Positions 63,243 to 64,000 of a stretch of 64,000 nt of DNA are shown one piece after another. The DNA comes from Caproicibacterium sp. BJN0003 (GTDB lineage: Bacteria; Bacillota; Clostridia; Oscillospirales; Acutalibacteraceae): the NCBI RefSeq assembly GCF_026314295.1, contig NZ_CP111108.1:930001-994000 (forward strand), in the 5' to 3' direction. The position numbers and the translations under genes are program-made. Below the pieces are notes generated by a model that ran no database searches, was not told the DNA's origin, and saw nothing but the letters and a program-made list of their open reading frames with translations. The number at the start of each line of letters is the position of its first letter. The first letter of the stretch is position 1.

Positions 63243-63995
63243 TCATCCTTTTATTTCGAAAAAACTTTTTAACAGCTTTATATATTGCTCCGTATGTACC
63301 AAACTGAGCTGACCATGTTTCATGTCTTTAGCAATATACAGTTGGCTTTTTGGAATCGTACGATGCAACAGTTCGGCGGATTCCTTCATCACTTTAATTT
63401 CGTCTGAGCCGACAATAATCAAGACTTTTGCATGAGTAGCCGCAATAGAAGGCTTTAAACGATAATTACCATTACTCAGCGTAAGGTTAATTAAAGACTG
63501 TTTGCTGATCTTTTGACTGTCCTGATAATAAGTTTCAAATAGTTCATCAGGAACACATAAGGATTTTGCCTGTAGTTTAGAGAACCAGCGCTTTTTAATC
63601 AGACCATAAAGGAATTGATAAGCTGGAACTGTTATGGCTGTTGTCCCTTTAATGGGAATTGTTAGAGCACTTTCAATGATAGCATATTGAGTAATATCAG
63701 GCTTTGTAGACAGTATTTCTACGGTAATCTGTGCACCGATAGAAAGTCCGCCAATCGCAAAGACTTTTCCATCGCAATTGTTTTCAATATAGCTGATTAA
63801 TTTCTCTGCACATTTCTGAATGCTGATAAATGTTTCCGAGCCGTCTTCACCATGTCCGTCTAAAATAGGGGTTACTAGATGAAACTCAGATGACAAAAGC
63901 TGTACAGTATGATTCCATGACCAGTCAGATAATCCACCACCATGCAGTAGAATAATGGTTGGAAGTTTTTTCTCTCCTGCTTCTTTAAAAATCAT
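63243..63995 (-). CDS. Alpha/beta fold hydrolase
   Basis: An alpha/beta hydrolase of unknown substrate. Oxyanion segment ILLHGGGLSDWSW, nucleophile elbow GGLSIGAQ (Ser), acid region IIVGSDEIKVM and catalytic His in MKHGQLSLVH are complete. 250 residues. ATG 63995 lies 6 bases from the window edge; the ribosome-binding site is not visible, so a longer start outside the window cannot be excluded. It reads toward the terminator at 63169. Confidence 0.88.
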   Translation of the reverse strand: MIFKEAGEKKLPTIILLHGGGLSDWSWNHTVQLLSSEFHLVTPILDGHGEDGSETFISIQKCAEKLISYIENNCDGKVFAIGGLSIGAQITVEILSTKPDITQYAIIESALTIPIKGTTAITVPAYQFLYGLIKKRWFSKLQAKSLCVPDELFETYYQDSQKISKQSLINLTLSNGNYRLKPSIAATHAKVLIIVGSDEIKVMKESAELLHRTIPKSQLYIAKDMKHGQLSLVHTEQYIKLLKSFFEIKG

Positions 63996-64000
63996 AAATT

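Overview
The window looks like chromosome of an anaerobic, endospore-forming Clostridia bacterium. An Oscillospirales/Ruminococcaceae-type genome (Caproiciproducens or Clostridium leptum relatives) is my inference from gene style, not a database result. The sporulation genes (spoIIIAA-AH, spmAB, yunB), a Gram-positive PolC, an IspH-S1 fusion, an [FeFe] hydrogenase, a flavodiiron protein and the AAGGAGG ribosome-binding sites all point this way. GC content is moderate and coding density is high. I saw no rRNA, tRNA, CRISPR array, insertion sequence, integrase or phage gene, and no gene-free stretch longer than 300 bases.

Layout. 1-7.7 kb: dxr-rseP-ispG-polC. 7.7-14.1 kb: a histidine operon hisZGDCBAIE with a strong promoter and a terminator but without hisH and hisF. 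14.2-17.9 kb: a monomeric [FeFe] hydrogenase, a convergent TtcA-like/RidA pair joined in one reading frame, and endonuclease IV. 18-21.6 kb: a GNAT acetyltransferase, an M24 peptidase, spmA-spmB and an AbrB-type regulator. 21.6-25.4 kb, minus strand: Rrf2 regulator, an acyl-CoA dehydrogenase/ETF-alpha/rubredoxin fusion and a flavodiiron protein. 25.5-30.4 kb: uvrB-uvrA. 30.4-33.1 kb: a small conserved protein and a DUF5685/DnaJ/membrane protein cluster. 33.2-39.4 kb: an RpiR regulator, a BaiN-type flavoprotein, cmk, two PlsC acyltransferases and the ispH-S1 fusion. 39.5-47.2 kb: yunB, ligA and the complete spoIIIA operon. 47.3-50.8 kb: nusB, an M22/TsaD-like protein, xseA, xseB and a prenyl synthase. 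51-53.7 kb: rplU-prp-rpmA, obgE and mrnC. 53.8-64 kb: a small octapeptide-repeat protein, an RNA methyltransferase, ilvE, a pseudouridine synthase, a polar amino-acid ABC transporter, a PLC-like protein with luxS, a LysM/G5/M23 peptidase with a WalR-type site, and an alpha/beta hydrolase.

How the genes work together. Four isoprenoid genes lie here (dxr, ispG, ispH and the prenyl synthase), spread over three operons. The most interesting unit is the three-gene minus-strand operon at 21.7-25.3 kb. An Rrf2 regulator with cysteines suited to an Fe-S cluster precedes a single polypeptide carrying acyl-CoA dehydrogenase, the FAD domain of ETF-alpha and rubredoxin, followed by a flavodiiron protein, the class that takes electrons from rubredoxin to reduce O2 or NO. 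I infer a short chain from acyl-CoA to FAD to FAD to rubredoxin to diiron to O2, possibly for oxygen protection. Other items to check are the missing hisH/hisF, two fused genes that keep ribosome-binding sites inside the fusion, the repeat protein with a possible sporulation promoter, and the WalR site before the cell-wall peptidase.
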